Part shown: positions 8,686-18,757 of the stretch, piece after piece | Layout: each line of letters starts with the position of its first letter | How positions within the stretch are numbered: position 1 is the first letter of the stretch | NCBI GenBank assembly: GCA_902631295.1 | Contig: CACOXV010000002.1 | Coordinates: 1-64,000 of the forward strand | Origin: Paracoccaceae bacterium | GTDB lineage: Bacteria; Pseudomonadota; Alphaproteobacteria; Rhodobacterales; Rhodobacteraceae | Direction: 5' to 3' | Length of the DNA stretch: 64,000 bases | The notes under the pieces: model-generated | The model's input: only the letters and a program-made list of their open reading frames with translations | Databases searched by the model: none | What the model was told of the DNA's origin: nothing | Translations under genes and position numbers: made by a program

Positions 8686-9622
8686 ATATTAAGCCCTTTT
8701 CTAACTCGTGATTTCTTTCTAGCCAATTTACTGCAACACCCAAAGCGATCTCTTGAGGATGCTTTCCGTAAGTCTTACATCCTATTGGGCATTGAATTTG
8801 GTCAATTGTTTTTTCGGTGTGCCCAAATGATAAAAGTTTCTTTTTAAATCGATTAAACTTTGTTTTTGAGCCTATTAATCCAACCCATTTAAAATCATGG
8901 TTAAGGATTTTATCACAAATTTCGAGGTCGATTTTGTGTGAGTAGGTTAAGATCAAATGTTCAGCATTAGGGTGCGCCCGTTTTATAAATTGCTCTGGGG
9001 AGTCGTAAATTATTTTATAGACGTTGGAGAACTCTAAATCTGGAAACCTGCTATTATCGGTATCCAACCAATAAATCTCTAAATTTGGCATAGGCGCCAA
9101 AAGTGATAATATCGCAGAGCCTACGTGTCCTGCACCCCATATCCATATGGGAGACCTTGCAGTAATAACTTTTTCAATCAACCATTCATCGCAAAGCTTA
9201 TGGTCAAAGCTAATTTGTTCAGTTTTATATTTATTTATAAACTTTTTTACTTTTTTTGTAGCTTCCGCTGTACTTGAAATGGATCTTATATTTAAGTTCT
9301 GATCCTTCAAATTAGTAACAGCTTTTTCATCATAATACTCAGTTAATAATTTTACATGACCGCCGCAACACTGTCCTAACTCTGGACCCAACGGATAAGA
9401 CTTGAGTTTTGTCTTTCTTGTTTTTAAAATTTCATGGGCCGATTTAATTGCCTCAAATTCAAGAGTGCCCCCGCCGATTGTGCCCTCTGTGCCGTCGGCC
9501 CAAACATACATTTCGGTGCCAATTCCTCTTGGAGTCGATCCCTTAATCTCGAGAATTAAGATCCTTGCAACTGGTCCGTTCTCATCTATAACTCTCTTTA
9601 GAGTACTATAATCAAGTGCCAT
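8678..9622 (-). CDS. xdhC: Xanthine dehydrogenase accessory protein XdhC
   Basis: Chaperone that binds molybdenum cofactor and helps its sulfuration and insertion into XdhB; not a subunit of the mature enzyme. The 314-residue protein has the XdhC/CoxI N-terminal domain ('RGIGTEMYVWADGTEGTIGGGTLE', then 'GPELGQCCGGHV' with paired cysteines) and a C-terminal Rossmann domain ('IWIWGAGHVGSAILSLL', then 'LILTYSHKIDLEI' and 'WVGLIGSKTK', ending 'CPIGCKTYGKHPQEIALGVAVNWL'). Length and motif order fit. It starts within the last codons of xdhB (11 nt overlap) and its end overlaps the importer ATPase gene by 8 nt. Confidence 0.92.
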   Translation of the reverse strand: MALDYSTLKRVIDENGPVARILILEIKGSTPRGIGTEMYVWADGTEGTIGGGTLEFEAIKSAHEILKTRKTKLKSYPLGPELGQCCGGHVKLLTEYYDEKAVTNLKDQNLNIRSISSTAEATKKVKKFINKYKTEQISFDHKLCDEWLIEKVITARSPIWIWGAGHVGSAILSLLAPMPNLEIYWLDTDNSRFPDLEFSNVYKIIYDSPEQFIKRAHPNAEHLILTYSHKIDLEICDKILNHDFKWVGLIGSKTKFNRFKKKLLSFGHTEKTIDQIQCPIGCKTYGKHPQEIALGVAVNWLERNHELEKGLIFD

Positions 9623-11906
9623 CTACGTACCTGATAGCTTTGAGAATGTTTTCAGGTGTGGCAGGTGCATTTAAGTTGGGCCAACTATTGCCACAGGCAG
9701 AGATTGCGTCTCTTATTGCAAGGAATACCGAAATGCCAAGCATAAAAGGTGGTTCTCCAACAGCCTTTGATTTGTAGATTGTATTTTCTAGGTTTAAATT
9801 ATCAAACAATCTTACATTAAAAATTTTTGGCCGGTCGGATGCACAGGGAATTTTATAGGTTGATGGTGCATGAGTTTTTAACTCGCCCTTCTCATCCCAT
9901 ACAAGTTCCTCAGTCGTTAGCCAACCAACGCTTTGGATAAACCCACCTTCTATTTGCCCAACATCAATTGCAGGATTTAAGCTTTTGCCAGCATCGTGTA
10001 ATATATCAGTCCTTAATAATTTGAATTCTCCCGTCAAAGTGTCTACAACAACTTCAGAGACCGCTGCACCATAAGCAAAATAATAGAATGGTCGACCTTT
10101 TCCCTCAATTCGATCCCACTGTAAATCAGGTGTTTTGTAAAATCCAGTTGATGACAGGCTAATACGTTGTGTGTAAATTTCGTGAACTGCATCTTCAAAA
10201 GCAATGTCGAAGTTGCTTCCCTTAACTCTTCCATCTTCAAATTTAACGTCATTTGTATTTGGTCGATACTTTTCAATGAAATATGATGAGATCCTAGCGC
10301 AAATAATATCGCAAGCTTGCTTAACGGCCATACCATTGAGGTCACTTCCTGAGCTTGCAGCGGTAGCCGAGGTATTTGGGACTTTTGCCGTATCAGTAGC
10401 AGTTATTTGGACTTTATTTGTCTCTATACCAAAAACATGAGCAGCCACTTGAGCAACTTTCTGGAAGAGACCTTGTCCCATTTCTGTGCCGCCATGATTA
10501 ATTTTCACGGAGCCGTCGTTATATATGTGAACTAATGCACCAGCCTGGTTAAGTTGTGTCAATGTGAAAGAAATTCCAAACTTTACAGGATTGAATGCTA
10601 TCCCTCTCTTCAAAATTTTGTTCTCTCTATTCCATTCTTTCACTTTATGTTTGCGTGTCTGGTAATCACAATCTTCTAAAAGTTTATCCATCATTTCGTG
10701 GACTATGAAATCTTTAATTTCCATATTATAATGAGACTTCTGAGGTTTGACCCCATCTTTGATTTTCTTTTCAGCCCTATAAAAGTTTCGCTTCCTGACT
10801 TCATCTGGATCTACACCAATAGTAAAGGCAATGTGATCAATTATATTTTCCATACCGATCATACCCTGTGGTCCACCGAAGCCTCTAAAAGCAGTAGCAC
10901 TTTGGGTATTAGTTTTTAATCTATGGCTTTCGACTCTAAAATTTGGAATGTGATAACAATTATCAGCATGCAACATGGCCCTATCAGCCACTGGCAGGGA
11001 TAGATCCTGCGACCAACCGCAACGAACAAAATGCTTAACATCAAGAGCTTTGATATTACCTAATTTGTCAAAGCCAGCAGTATATTCTATTTGAAAATCA
11101 TGACGCTTACCTGTAATTTTCATATCATCGTCGCGATCATACCGCATTTTTACAGTTGAGTTGTTCCGCACTGCCGCTATTGCGCAAGCGCAAGCTAATG
11201 CATTTCCTTGGCTTTCTTTTCCGCCAAAGCCACCACCCATTCGGCGGACTTCAACTTTGACAAGGTTCATATCCAGGCCCAATGTTTCAGCTACTTTGTG
11301 CTGAATTTCCGTAGGATGTTGGGTGGAGCTATAAATTACCATTTCTCCGTCATCTTGTGGAGATGCAATAGCGGCCTGACCTTCAAGGTAGAAGTGTTCT
11401 TGTCCACCTAATTCAAGTTTGCCCTCAAGGGTCATCGGGGAGGTCTTAAGTGCTGATATAATATCCCCTTTTTTATAGGTTCTTGGACCGTCTTCAAAGC
11501 GACTATTCAAGTTAATAGCTTCGTTGATACTTAAAACAGGTTGTTCTTCAGTATATTCGATGATAGCCAATTTTGCGGCATATCTTGCTTCGGTGTGTGA
11601 ATTTGCGGCTACAATAAAAATTGGTTGGCCGATAAAGTTTACGTTCATATCCGCGAGCAAGGGCTCGTCATTTGCATTTGGAGCGACGTCATTTTTAAAT
11701 GGAAGGTCATGTGAGAGTATAATATCTGCAACACCAGGCGCTTCTCTTACGGCTGAAAGATCAATCGATTTTATTTTACCCTTAGCTATATTTGATAAAC
11801 CAAAAGCAAGATGCAAGGTTTTCGCTGGAATTGGAATATCGTCAACATAGCGCGCTGCACCAGTTACATGCAGTTTTGCTGAGTCATGTGGTATAGCTTT
11901 GTTCAT
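9612..11906 (-). CDS. xdhB: Xanthine dehydrogenase molybdopterin-binding subunit XdhB
   Basis: Large catalytic subunit that hydroxylates hypoxanthine to xanthine and xanthine to urate at a molybdenum centre. At 764 residues it matches bacterial XdhB. Cofactor and active-site motifs are visible: 'GGFGGKE' (225-231), 'AFRGFGGPQ' (339-347) with the substrate-binding arginine, a C-terminal 'GGTEMGQGLFQK' loop, and the catalytic glutamate in 'GEPPFMLG' (E718). The start ATG at 11906 lies 2 nt after xdhA and its end overlaps xdhC. The xdhA-B-C order followed by an importer points to purine use. A related aldehyde oxidase is possible but the split subunit layout favours XDH. Confidence 0.95.
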   Translation of the reverse strand: MNKAIPHDSAKLHVTGAARYVDDIPIPAKTLHLAFGLSNIAKGKIKSIDLSAVREAPGVADIILSHDLPFKNDVAPNANDEPLLADMNVNFIGQPIFIVAANSHTEARYAAKLAIIEYTEEQPVLSINEAINLNSRFEDGPRTYKKGDIISALKTSPMTLEGKLELGGQEHFYLEGQAAIASPQDDGEMVIYSSTQHPTEIQHKVAETLGLDMNLVKVEVRRMGGGFGGKESQGNALACACAIAAVRNNSTVKMRYDRDDDMKITGKRHDFQIEYTAGFDKLGNIKALDVKHFVRCGWSQDLSLPVADRAMLHADNCYHIPNFRVESHRLKTNTQSATAFRGFGGPQGMIGMENIIDHIAFTIGVDPDEVRKRNFYRAEKKIKDGVKPQKSHYNMEIKDFIVHEMMDKLLEDCDYQTRKHKVKEWNRENKILKRGIAFNPVKFGISFTLTQLNQAGALVHIYNDGSVKINHGGTEMGQGLFQKVAQVAAHVFGIETNKVQITATDTAKVPNTSATAASSGSDLNGMAVKQACDIICARISSYFIEKYRPNTNDVKFEDGRVKGSNFDIAFEDAVHEIYTQRISLSSTGFYKTPDLQWDRIEGKGRPFYYFAYGAAVSEVVVDTLTGEFKLLRTDILHDAGKSLNPAIDVGQIEGGFIQSVGWLTTEELVWDEKGELKTHAPSTYKIPCASDRPKIFNVRLFDNLNLENTIYKSKAVGEPPFMLGISVFLAIRDAISACGNSWPNLNAPATPENILKAIRYVDGT

Positions 11907-11908
11907 GT

Positions 11909-13270
11909 TCAGGGCTCCACGTCTTGGACGTTTGTATTTATACCCAGAGTTTCGTAATAGTAGCGGAGCAACAAATTGTGAGCAGTAGTCTGGCGGTAGT
12001 CCGAAGAACTCCTTAAGTCAGATAATGGACTAAAATCCTCTCCCCAAGTTTTGCGACATGATTGCAATACTTTTTCCTCCCACGGATGATTTAGTAATTT
12101 ACTTTCAACATGAATAGCTCTCTTCGGAATTCCTGCCATTCCACCAAAAGCAATTACGCATTTTTTGATTACTCCATCGTCTAGAACGATATTAAAACAG
12201 CCGCAAACAGAGGATATATCTTGATCAAATCGCTTGCTAATTTTATAGCATTTTGTTGAAATATTTTTTTTGGGAATAATAAAGTATTCTAGGAACTCGC
12301 CTTTACTAATGTCCTGTTTTTTGTAATCCATGAAGAAATTTTCTAACTTTATCTTTCGTTGCCCCTGTGAGCTCCTTAAGACAAGGTCAGTCTCCATAGC
12401 AATCAATGCTGGAGCACTATCACCTATAGGAGAGCCATTTGCTATATTTCCTCCCAAAGTTGCTGCATATCGAACTTGTGTAGACCCATATCTCTTAAGC
12501 AATTTTGCAAATGATGGTGCCTCAACGCAAGCCCAACTGCGCAGTTTTTCTATAGTAATTCCCGCTCCGATCTGCCAATTTTCAGGTTGTTCCTCAATAT
12601 TTGAAAAATCAGACACCTGATTTAAAAAGACAACATTTTGAAATTTTTGGAAGTCTTTATTTACCCATAATCCAATGTCTGTTGCACCTGCGATTAATTG
12701 AGTATTTGGCTCTTTATTGAGTATTTCTGCTAACTCTTGCTTAGATTTTGGTAATTCTTTTGATCCTGATTTTGGCAAATGAGAAAGTTGTTTAAAATCC
12801 TCCTCAACCCAAGCTGGTTTTTTTTCATCTTCTGCAGCCCTAGCTGCCTTGACGATAGGTTCATAGCCAGTACATCGACAGAGATTACCAGCAAGAGTAG
12901 TGTTGTGGTCTCTGTCTCTATTGATATTTGCGGCAACCATTGAGGTAATAAAACCTGGAGTGCAGAATCCACATTGTGAGCCATGGAGCTCAACCATTTT
13001 ATCCTGTACTTTATGGTTTCTTATTCCCTCTACTGTGCGAACTGCTTTACCATCGATTTGGGGGAGAAATAGAATACAAGAATTTAAAGGTCTTATAGAC
13101 TTTTCTTTGTCAATAAGGATAACAGTGCAGGCCCCACAATCGCCCTCATTGCAGCCTTCTTTTGTTCCAGTCAGCTGATTATCAATTCTTAACCAATCTA
13201 ACAGAGTTTGAGTCGCGTCAACATTAGTTAAAGCGACGGGCTCCCCATTAAGAAGAAACCTGATATCCAT
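11909..13270 (-). CDS. xdhA: Xanthine dehydrogenase small subunit XdhA (2Fe-2S and FAD domains)
   Basis: Electron-transfer subunit carrying two [2Fe-2S] clusters and FAD, passing electrons from the molybdenum site in XdhB to NAD+. The 453-residue protein shows a plant-ferredoxin-like N terminus with Cys40, Cys45, Cys48 and Cys65, a second cluster domain with Cys100, Cys103, Cys131 and Cys133 ('CGFCTPG', 'CRCTGYEP'), and an FAD domain with 'IAGATDIGLWV' (near 193-203) and 'LGGNIANGSPIGDSAP'. It is the first gene of the minus-strand run and is divergent from dnaE across a 179 bp gap, so the operon promoter should lie in 13271-13449. Confidence 0.95.
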   Translation of the reverse strand: MDIRFLLNGEPVALTNVDATQTLLDWLRIDNQLTGTKEGCNEGDCGACTVILIDKEKSIRPLNSCILFLPQIDGKAVRTVEGIRNHKVQDKMVELHGSQCGFCTPGFITSMVAANINRDRDHNTTLAGNLCRCTGYEPIVKAARAAEDEKKPAWVEEDFKQLSHLPKSGSKELPKSKQELAEILNKEPNTQLIAGATDIGLWVNKDFQKFQNVVFLNQVSDFSNIEEQPENWQIGAGITIEKLRSWACVEAPSFAKLLKRYGSTQVRYAATLGGNIANGSPIGDSAPALIAMETDLVLRSSQGQRKIKLENFFMDYKKQDISKGEFLEYFIIPKKNISTKCYKISKRFDQDISSVCGCFNIVLDDGVIKKCVIAFGGMAGIPKRAIHVESKLLNHPWEEKVLQSCRKTWGEDFSPLSDLRSSSDYRQTTAHNLLLRYYYETLGINTNVQDVEP

Positions 13271-13449
13271 CCAGAATACCTACCGCCTTACCCTAGTAAA
13301 CTTACGATGTACCACCTCGATGCGGTGTAGAAATGGCCAACAAATAATATCTTAATATATAGAGAACCGAAAAATTTGTTTTTTTCAAGTATGAAATTTA
13401 ATTGCAGCGAGGCCTTTAGTTTTCTTATATCCCGCAATAGACTATAAAA

Positions 13450-16400
13450 ATGACTGGCTATCCAAAATATATTCATCTTCGAGTACATACAGAATATTCT
13501 CTACTTGAAGGCGCAACACGCTTAAAAAAACTACCAGAACTTTGTAAAACTAATGATATGCCTGCAATTGCAGTAACAGAAACCAATAATCTATTTAGTG
13601 CTTTAGAATTCTCGGTTTTGTTCAAAGATCATGGTTTACAACCAATAATTGGATGCCAAATTGATTTTAAATTTGCAGATTTGGTTCCAGACAAGCGGAG
13701 TCCAACGACTGCCCCAATTGTACTGCTTGCACAAAATGAACTTGGTTACAAAAACCTTCTGAAACTTAGTTCAGAGATGTATATTCAAAATGATGACGAG
13801 AAAGTAGAAATTTCCCTTGAGCAATTGAACAACCATGCGGACGGGCTGATATGTCTCACTGGTGGATCTAAAGGACCGCTAGGACAACTAATACTGGCGG
13901 CTCAAGATACAGCAGCCAGGAATTTACTTTCAAAATTTCATGGTATTTTTTCGGACCGTCTCTACCTTGAATTACAAAGGCATCCGCAAGGGGCTGGGCT
14001 GCCCAAAGAAGAAAATGACTCTGAGCCTGTTTTTATAAATATGGCATATGATTTGAACATTCCTTTGATTGCAACAAATGATGTATATTTTGATAATGGC
14101 GAGATGTATGAGGCCCACGATGCTCTATTATGCATCGCCGATGGAGTTTATGTTGATCAGCAGGAACCTCGCAGAAGTGTAACAAACCAACATTACTTCA
14201 AAACGCAAGAAGAAATGGCCACTTTATTTGCTGACCTTCCAGAAGCTTTAGAGAGTACAATAGAGGTTGCGCAACGTTGTGCATTTATGGCTACTTGTCG
14301 GGATCCAATCCTCCCATTATTTGCAACTGACGAGATAAGTGAGTTAAATCGACAGGCTAAAGAGGGTCTGAAAAATAGATTGTCAGTTATTTCACATGCC
14401 GCACCAATATCTGAGTATGAAAAAAGAATAGAATTTGAACTAAAAATTATTGAGCAAATGGGATTTCCAGGTTATTTTTTGATCGTTGCGGATTTTATAA
14501 AATGGGCGAAGGAAAAGGATATACCAGTCGGCCCAGGCCGAGGCTCAGGCGCTGGCTCACTCGTTGCATACGCACTAACAATTACCGATCTTGATCCTCT
14601 AAGATACAATCTTCTTTTTGAAAGGTTCTTGAACCCAGACAGGGTGTCGATGCCAGATTTTGACATCGATTTTTGCATGGATAGGCGAGAGGAAGTCATT
14701 CAATACGTACAAACAAGATATGGGCACGATAAAGTTGGGCAAATTATAACATTTGGTGCTTTGTTATCTAAGGCAGCAATTCGCGATATTGGGCGTGTTT
14801 TGCAGATGCCGTATGGACAAGTTGATCGTTTGGCAAAGCTAATTCCAATAGATGGTGTCAAGCCCTTAAGTATTGAGCAAGCACTTGCAGAAGAGCCTCG
14901 TTTAAAAGAGGAAGCTGAACGAGAAGAAGTTGTCGATCGATTACTTAACTATGGTCAAAAAGTTGAAGGTTTGTTACGAAATGCTGCTACTCATGCCGCT
15001 GGTGTTGTAATCAGTGATCGTCCACTAGATGAACTGGTGCCTGTTTATAAAGATACTCGGTCTAATATGCCTGCGACGCAGTTCAATATGAAATGGGTTG
15101 AACAAGCTGGGCTTGTTAAATTCGATTTTTTGGGTTTAAAAACTCTAACTGCAATTCAAAATGCGATTGAAATAATAATAGCTTCTGGGCGTTCGCTGCA
15201 TCAAGCGGCCGATGGCCGTCAATTATTTCAGCCCATAAAAAATGCCGAAAATCAAATTAATACGATACCATTAGATGACAAGTCGACTTACGATTTATAT
15301 GCTTCGGCTAAAACCGTTGCTGTTTTTCAGGTAGAGAGTACCGGTATGATGGACGCGCTCAAGCGTATGAAGCCTACATGTATCGAAGATATCGTGGCTT
15401 TAGTTGCTTTATATCGACCTGGACCAATGGAAAATATAGCTGCCTATTGTGATGTCAAAAATGGTGTTAAGGAGCGTGTATCCATTCATCCCATGATTGA
15501 TGATATTCTTGAAGAAACTCAAGGGATAATTGTGTATCAAGAACAAGTGATGCAAATAGCTCAAACCATGGCGGGTTACTCACTAGGTGAGGCGGACTTA
15601 CTCAGGCGTGCGATGGGTAAAAAGATAAAAGCCGCTATGGATGCTGAACGCCCAAAATTTGAGGCAGGTTCTAAGAAAAACGGTATAAATGCCAAGAAAG
15701 CTTCAGAGATATTCGATTTATTGGAAAAGTTTGCTAACTATGGCTTTAATAAATCCCATGCAGCTGCTTATGCTGTTGTAAGTTATCAGACAGCTTGGTT
15801 GAAAACAAATCATCCACTTGAATTTATGGCAGGTGTAATGAATTGTGATATCCATTTAACAGATAAGCTTTCTCAGTATGTGGATGAGGTTAGAAAAGGT
15901 TTGAAATTACCTTTTATTTCTCCGTGCGTAAATCGTTCTCAACCAAAATTCTCTGTTATGGAGAACTCACTAATTTATGGATTGGCTGGGTTGAAAAATG
16001 TTGGTTTGGAAGCAATGGATTTGCTTGTTAAAGTTAGAAATAAAAAGGTTTTTGTGAATTTATTTGACTTTGCAAGACGATTGGATTTGCGAAAAATTGG
16101 AAAACGACCTCTCGAAATGTTAGTCCAAGCAGGCGCTTTTGATGTCCTGGACACTAATAGACATCGTATATTTAAAAGCCTAGACGCATTGGTTGCTTAT
16201 TCCGCAGCTATTCATGATCAGAAGGTCTCAAAGCAAGTTTCCCTGTTTGGAGAAGCGGGAGACGATTTGCCTGAACCCGTGTTATCTGCAGTTTCTGATT
16301 GGTTACCGGCCGAGCGTTTGTCGCGTGAGTTTTCAGCCATAGGTTTTTACGTTACTGGGCATCCACTTGATGACTATAAATCAGCCTTTAAAGTAAACGA

Positions 16401-16950
16401 TATTCTTACAATAGAAGAGGTTGAAAAAAAAGTATTATCAGGCCCTCATTTGGTAAAAATTGCTGGGGTGGTTGTTGGACGGCAAGAAAGAAAGTCAGCA
16501 AGGGGTAATAGATTTGCTTTTGTGCAGTTAAGTGATTTTACAGGGAATTTTGAAGTGACCTTATTCTCTGATGTATTAGAGAAGTCTAGGAATAACCTAG
16601 ATAGTGGAGCGCGGGTTATTTTGACAGTCGAGGCCTCATTTGAAGGGGAGCAGTTAAAATTATTGTGCAGATCAGTTACAAATATTGATGAGGCTATTTC
16701 GACGGACACATCGCATGGAATTAAGATTTTTGTAGAAGATACTAAAGTACTTCCCTCTTTAATATCTGTATTGGGTCAGGCCTCAGAAAATAGAAAAACT
16801 GTCTCCAAAGGCCCTATCCATTTATGTTTAATTTGTTCTGGATTGCCCGGTGAAGTTGAGCTGGATACTGGTTTAACCTGTGATACAAGTCCTCAAATCA
16901 GAGGCGCAATCAAAAGTTTAGATGGTATCTTAGATGTTCAAGAGATTTAA
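13450..16950 (+). CDS. dnaE: DNA polymerase III alpha subunit DnaE
   Basis: Replicative DNA polymerase, 1166 residues. The N-terminal PHP domain begins 'HLRVHTEYSLLEGA' (9-22). Catalytic palm aspartates are in 'PDFDIDFCMD' (402-411, D403/D405/D407), preceded by 'GPGRGSGAGSLVAY'. The thumb/fingers region contains 'FGFLGLKTLT'-type sequence, 'LVALYRPGPMENI' and 'KSHAAAYAVVSYQTAWLK'. A helix-hairpin-helix and an OB-fold ('VKIAGVVVGRQERKSARGNRFAFVQLSD') follow. Domain order and length are those of the DnaE1 type, so this is likely the replicative polymerase rather than the error-prone ImuC. The start ATG 13450 places PHP at the N terminus. It is convergent with ettA with only 26 nt between. Confidence 0.97.
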   Translation: MTGYPKYIHLRVHTEYSLLEGATRLKKLPELCKTNDMPAIAVTETNNLFSALEFSVLFKDHGLQPIIGCQIDFKFADLVPDKRSPTTAPIVLLAQNELGYKNLLKLSSEMYIQNDDEKVEISLEQLNNHADGLICLTGGSKGPLGQLILAAQDTAARNLLSKFHGIFSDRLYLELQRHPQGAGLPKEENDSEPVFINMAYDLNIPLIATNDVYFDNGEMYEAHDALLCIADGVYVDQQEPRRSVTNQHYFKTQEEMATLFADLPEALESTIEVAQRCAFMATCRDPILPLFATDEISELNRQAKEGLKNRLSVISHAAPISEYEKRIEFELKIIEQMGFPGYFLIVADFIKWAKEKDIPVGPGRGSGAGSLVAYALTITDLDPLRYNLLFERFLNPDRVSMPDFDIDFCMDRREEVIQYVQTRYGHDKVGQIITFGALLSKAAIRDIGRVLQMPYGQVDRLAKLIPIDGVKPLSIEQALAEEPRLKEEAEREEVVDRLLNYGQKVEGLLRNAATHAAGVVISDRPLDELVPVYKDTRSNMPATQFNMKWVEQAGLVKFDFLGLKTLTAIQNAIEIIIASGRSLHQAADGRQLFQPIKNAENQINTIPLDDKSTYDLYASAKTVAVFQVESTGMMDALKRMKPTCIEDIVALVALYRPGPMENIAAYCDVKNGVKERVSIHPMIDDILEETQGIIVYQEQVMQIAQTMAGYSLGEADLLRRAMGKKIKAAMDAERPKFEAGSKKNGINAKKASEIFDLLEKFANYGFNKSHAAAYAVVSYQTAWLKTNHPLEFMAGVMNCDIHLTDKLSQYVDEVRKGLKLPFISPCVNRSQPKFSVMENSLIYGLAGLKNVGLEAMDLLVKVRNKKVFVNLFDFARRLDLRKIGKRPLEMLVQAGAFDVLDTNRHRIFKSLDALVAYSAAIHDQKVSKQVSLFGEAGDDLPEPVLSAVSDWLPAERLSREFSAIGFYVTGHPLDDYKSAFKVNDILTIEEVEKKVLSGPHLVKIAGVVVGRQERKSARGNRFAFVQLSDFTGNFEVTLFSDVLEKSRNNLDSGARVILTVEASFEGEQLKLLCRSVTNIDEAISTDTSHGIKIFVEDTKVLPSLISVLGQASENRKTVSKGPIHLCLICSGLPGEVELDTGLTCDTSPQIRGAIKSLDGILDVQEI

Positions 16951-16976
16951 TTTTTATTTTATGTGTAAACCAAATC

Positions 16977-18632
16977 TTATCTTGCGAATTTTTTATGTTT
17001 TATCCGTTTAGGTTTTAATGCATCCGGTCCTAAGCGGCGTTTTTTATCTTCTTCATAATCTGCAAAATTACCTTCAAACCATTCAACGTGCGCATCCCCT
17101 TCAAAGGATAATATATGAGTGCAAATCCTATCTAAGAAAAAACGATCGTGTGAAATTACGACCGCACAACCAGCAAAATCTACCAGTGCGTCTTCCAAAG
17201 CTCTTAATGTTTCCACGTCTAAATCGTTTGTTGGCTCGTCAAGAAGCAAGACATTACCACCTTCCTTAAGTAGTCGCGCCATGTGTACTCTGTTACGCTC
17301 TCCCCCAGATAAAAGTGATAATTTTTTCTGTTGATCACCGCCTTTAAAATTAAATGATGAACAGTAGGCCCTTGAGTTAACTTGAGCATCACCTAATTCA
17401 ATTATTTCTGCACCGCCAGAAATTGCCTCCCATACAGTTTCATTATCTTTTAGCTCGTCTCTGGATTGATCAACATACGATAACTGAACTGTTTCCCCCA
17501 TAGAAATGTTACCAGTGTCAGTCGGTAGTTCCTTTGTGAGCATTTTAAATAGGGTTGATTTTCCTGCGCCGTTTGGACCAATTACGCCGACGATCCCTCC
17601 AGGAGGTAACGAAAAGCTTAAATCTTCAATAAGTAATTTATCGCCCATAGCCTTTTGTAAATTACTTACTTCTATCACTTTTGATCCTAGTCTGGGTCCA
17701 TTAGGGATTACAATTTGTGCTTTTGCTATCTTTTCCCTCTCGGATTGGCCTGCAAGGTCGTTATAAGCATTAATCCGCGCTTTTTGTTTGGCTTGACGAG
17801 CTTTTTGACCTTGTCGCATCCAGTCAAGTTCACGCTCCAGGGTTTTTTGTCGACTTTTATCTTCTCTTGCCTCTTGCGCTAGCCGTTTGGCTTTTTGTTC
17901 CAGCCAGCTAGAATAATTTCCCTCATAAGGTATTCCTTGCCCTCTGTCTAATTCCAAAATCCATCCAGTAATATCATCTAGGAAATATCGGTCATGTGTC
18001 ACAATCAGAATAGTACCATTGTAGTCTATCAGATGCTTTTGTAACCAAGCTATTGTTTCAGCATCCAAATGGTTGGTAGGTTCGTCAAGTAATAACATTT
18101 CAGGAGCTTCCAATAATAACTTGCAGAGTGCTACGCGACGGCGCTCGCCACCTGATAAATTACCTACATCAGCATCATCTGGAGGACACCTCAGGGCTTC
18201 TAAAGATACGTCAATTTGGCTATCTAAATCCCATAAATTTTCTGCGTCAATTTTATCTTGTAATTCTGCCATCTCATCTGCGGTCTCATCGGAATAATTC
18301 ATTGCTAATTCATTGTATCTATCAAGAATGGCTTTTTTTTGGGCAACGCCAAGCATTACGTTTGCGCGAACGGTCAGTGTTTCATCTAATTCAGGTTCTT
18401 GTGGTAGATAGCCAACTCTAGCGCCTTCTGCTGACCAAGCCTCGCCTTGAAACTCTTTATCAAGGCCAGCCATTATTTTCATTAATGTTGACTTACCAGC
18501 ACCATTTACTCCCACAACTCCAATCTTTACACCCGGCAGAAAGGATAAATGAATATTTTCAAAACATTTTTTTCCTCCAGGGTATGTTTTTGAAACGCCC
18601 TGCATGTGATATACATATTGATAGGAAGCCAT
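16977..18632 (-). CDS. ettA: Energy-dependent translational throttle protein EttA (ABC-F ATPase)
   Basis: ABC-F protein that binds the ribosomal E site and gates early elongation according to ATP level. It has two nucleotide-binding domains: Walker A 'GVNGAGKST' and 'GPNGAGKST', signatures 'LSGGERRRVALCK' and 'LSGGERNRVHMARLL', and Walker B 'MLLLDEPTNHLD' and 'VLLLDEPTNDLD'. Between them is the P-site tRNA-interaction linker 'WMRQGQKARQAKQKARINAYNDL'. ATG 18632 ('MASYQYVYHMQGVSKTY') gives 551 residues, close to E. coli EttA; an in-frame ATG 57 nt upstream adds an unlikely tail. No membrane segments, so it is cytosolic. Confidence 0.95.
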   Translation of the reverse strand: MASYQYVYHMQGVSKTYPGGKKCFENIHLSFLPGVKIGVVGVNGAGKSTLMKIMAGLDKEFQGEAWSAEGARVGYLPQEPELDETLTVRANVMLGVAQKKAILDRYNELAMNYSDETADEMAELQDKIDAENLWDLDSQIDVSLEALRCPPDDADVGNLSGGERRRVALCKLLLEAPEMLLLDEPTNHLDAETIAWLQKHLIDYNGTILIVTHDRYFLDDITGWILELDRGQGIPYEGNYSSWLEQKAKRLAQEAREDKSRQKTLERELDWMRQGQKARQAKQKARINAYNDLAGQSEREKIAKAQIVIPNGPRLGSKVIEVSNLQKAMGDKLLIEDLSFSLPPGGIVGVIGPNGAGKSTLFKMLTKELPTDTGNISMGETVQLSYVDQSRDELKDNETVWEAISGGAEIIELGDAQVNSRAYCSSFNFKGGDQQKKLSLLSGGERNRVHMARLLKEGGNVLLLDEPTNDLDVETLRALEDALVDFAGCAVVISHDRFFLDRICTHILSFEGDAHVEWFEGNFADYEEDKKRRLGPDALKPKRIKHKKFAR

Positions 18633-18757
18633 TTGTAACTCCAAAATTTTGCCTGTTAGAGTGATAACCTGATGATACTGTAGGGGCAATACTCACTGGC
18701 CATAAATAGGGCCAGAGATAAAGTGATGCTCTTGCTTTTTAAAAATAATTCTGGCTT

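Noticed and set aside
13271-13449. Purine or molybdenum-cofactor riboswitch before xdhA
   Set aside because: The minus-strand leader lacks the conserved loops of either class.
13288-13488. 66-codon minus-strand frame between xdhA and dnaE
   Set aside because: Runs into the dnaE start, AT-rich and without a ribosome site; the gap is needed for two divergent promoters.
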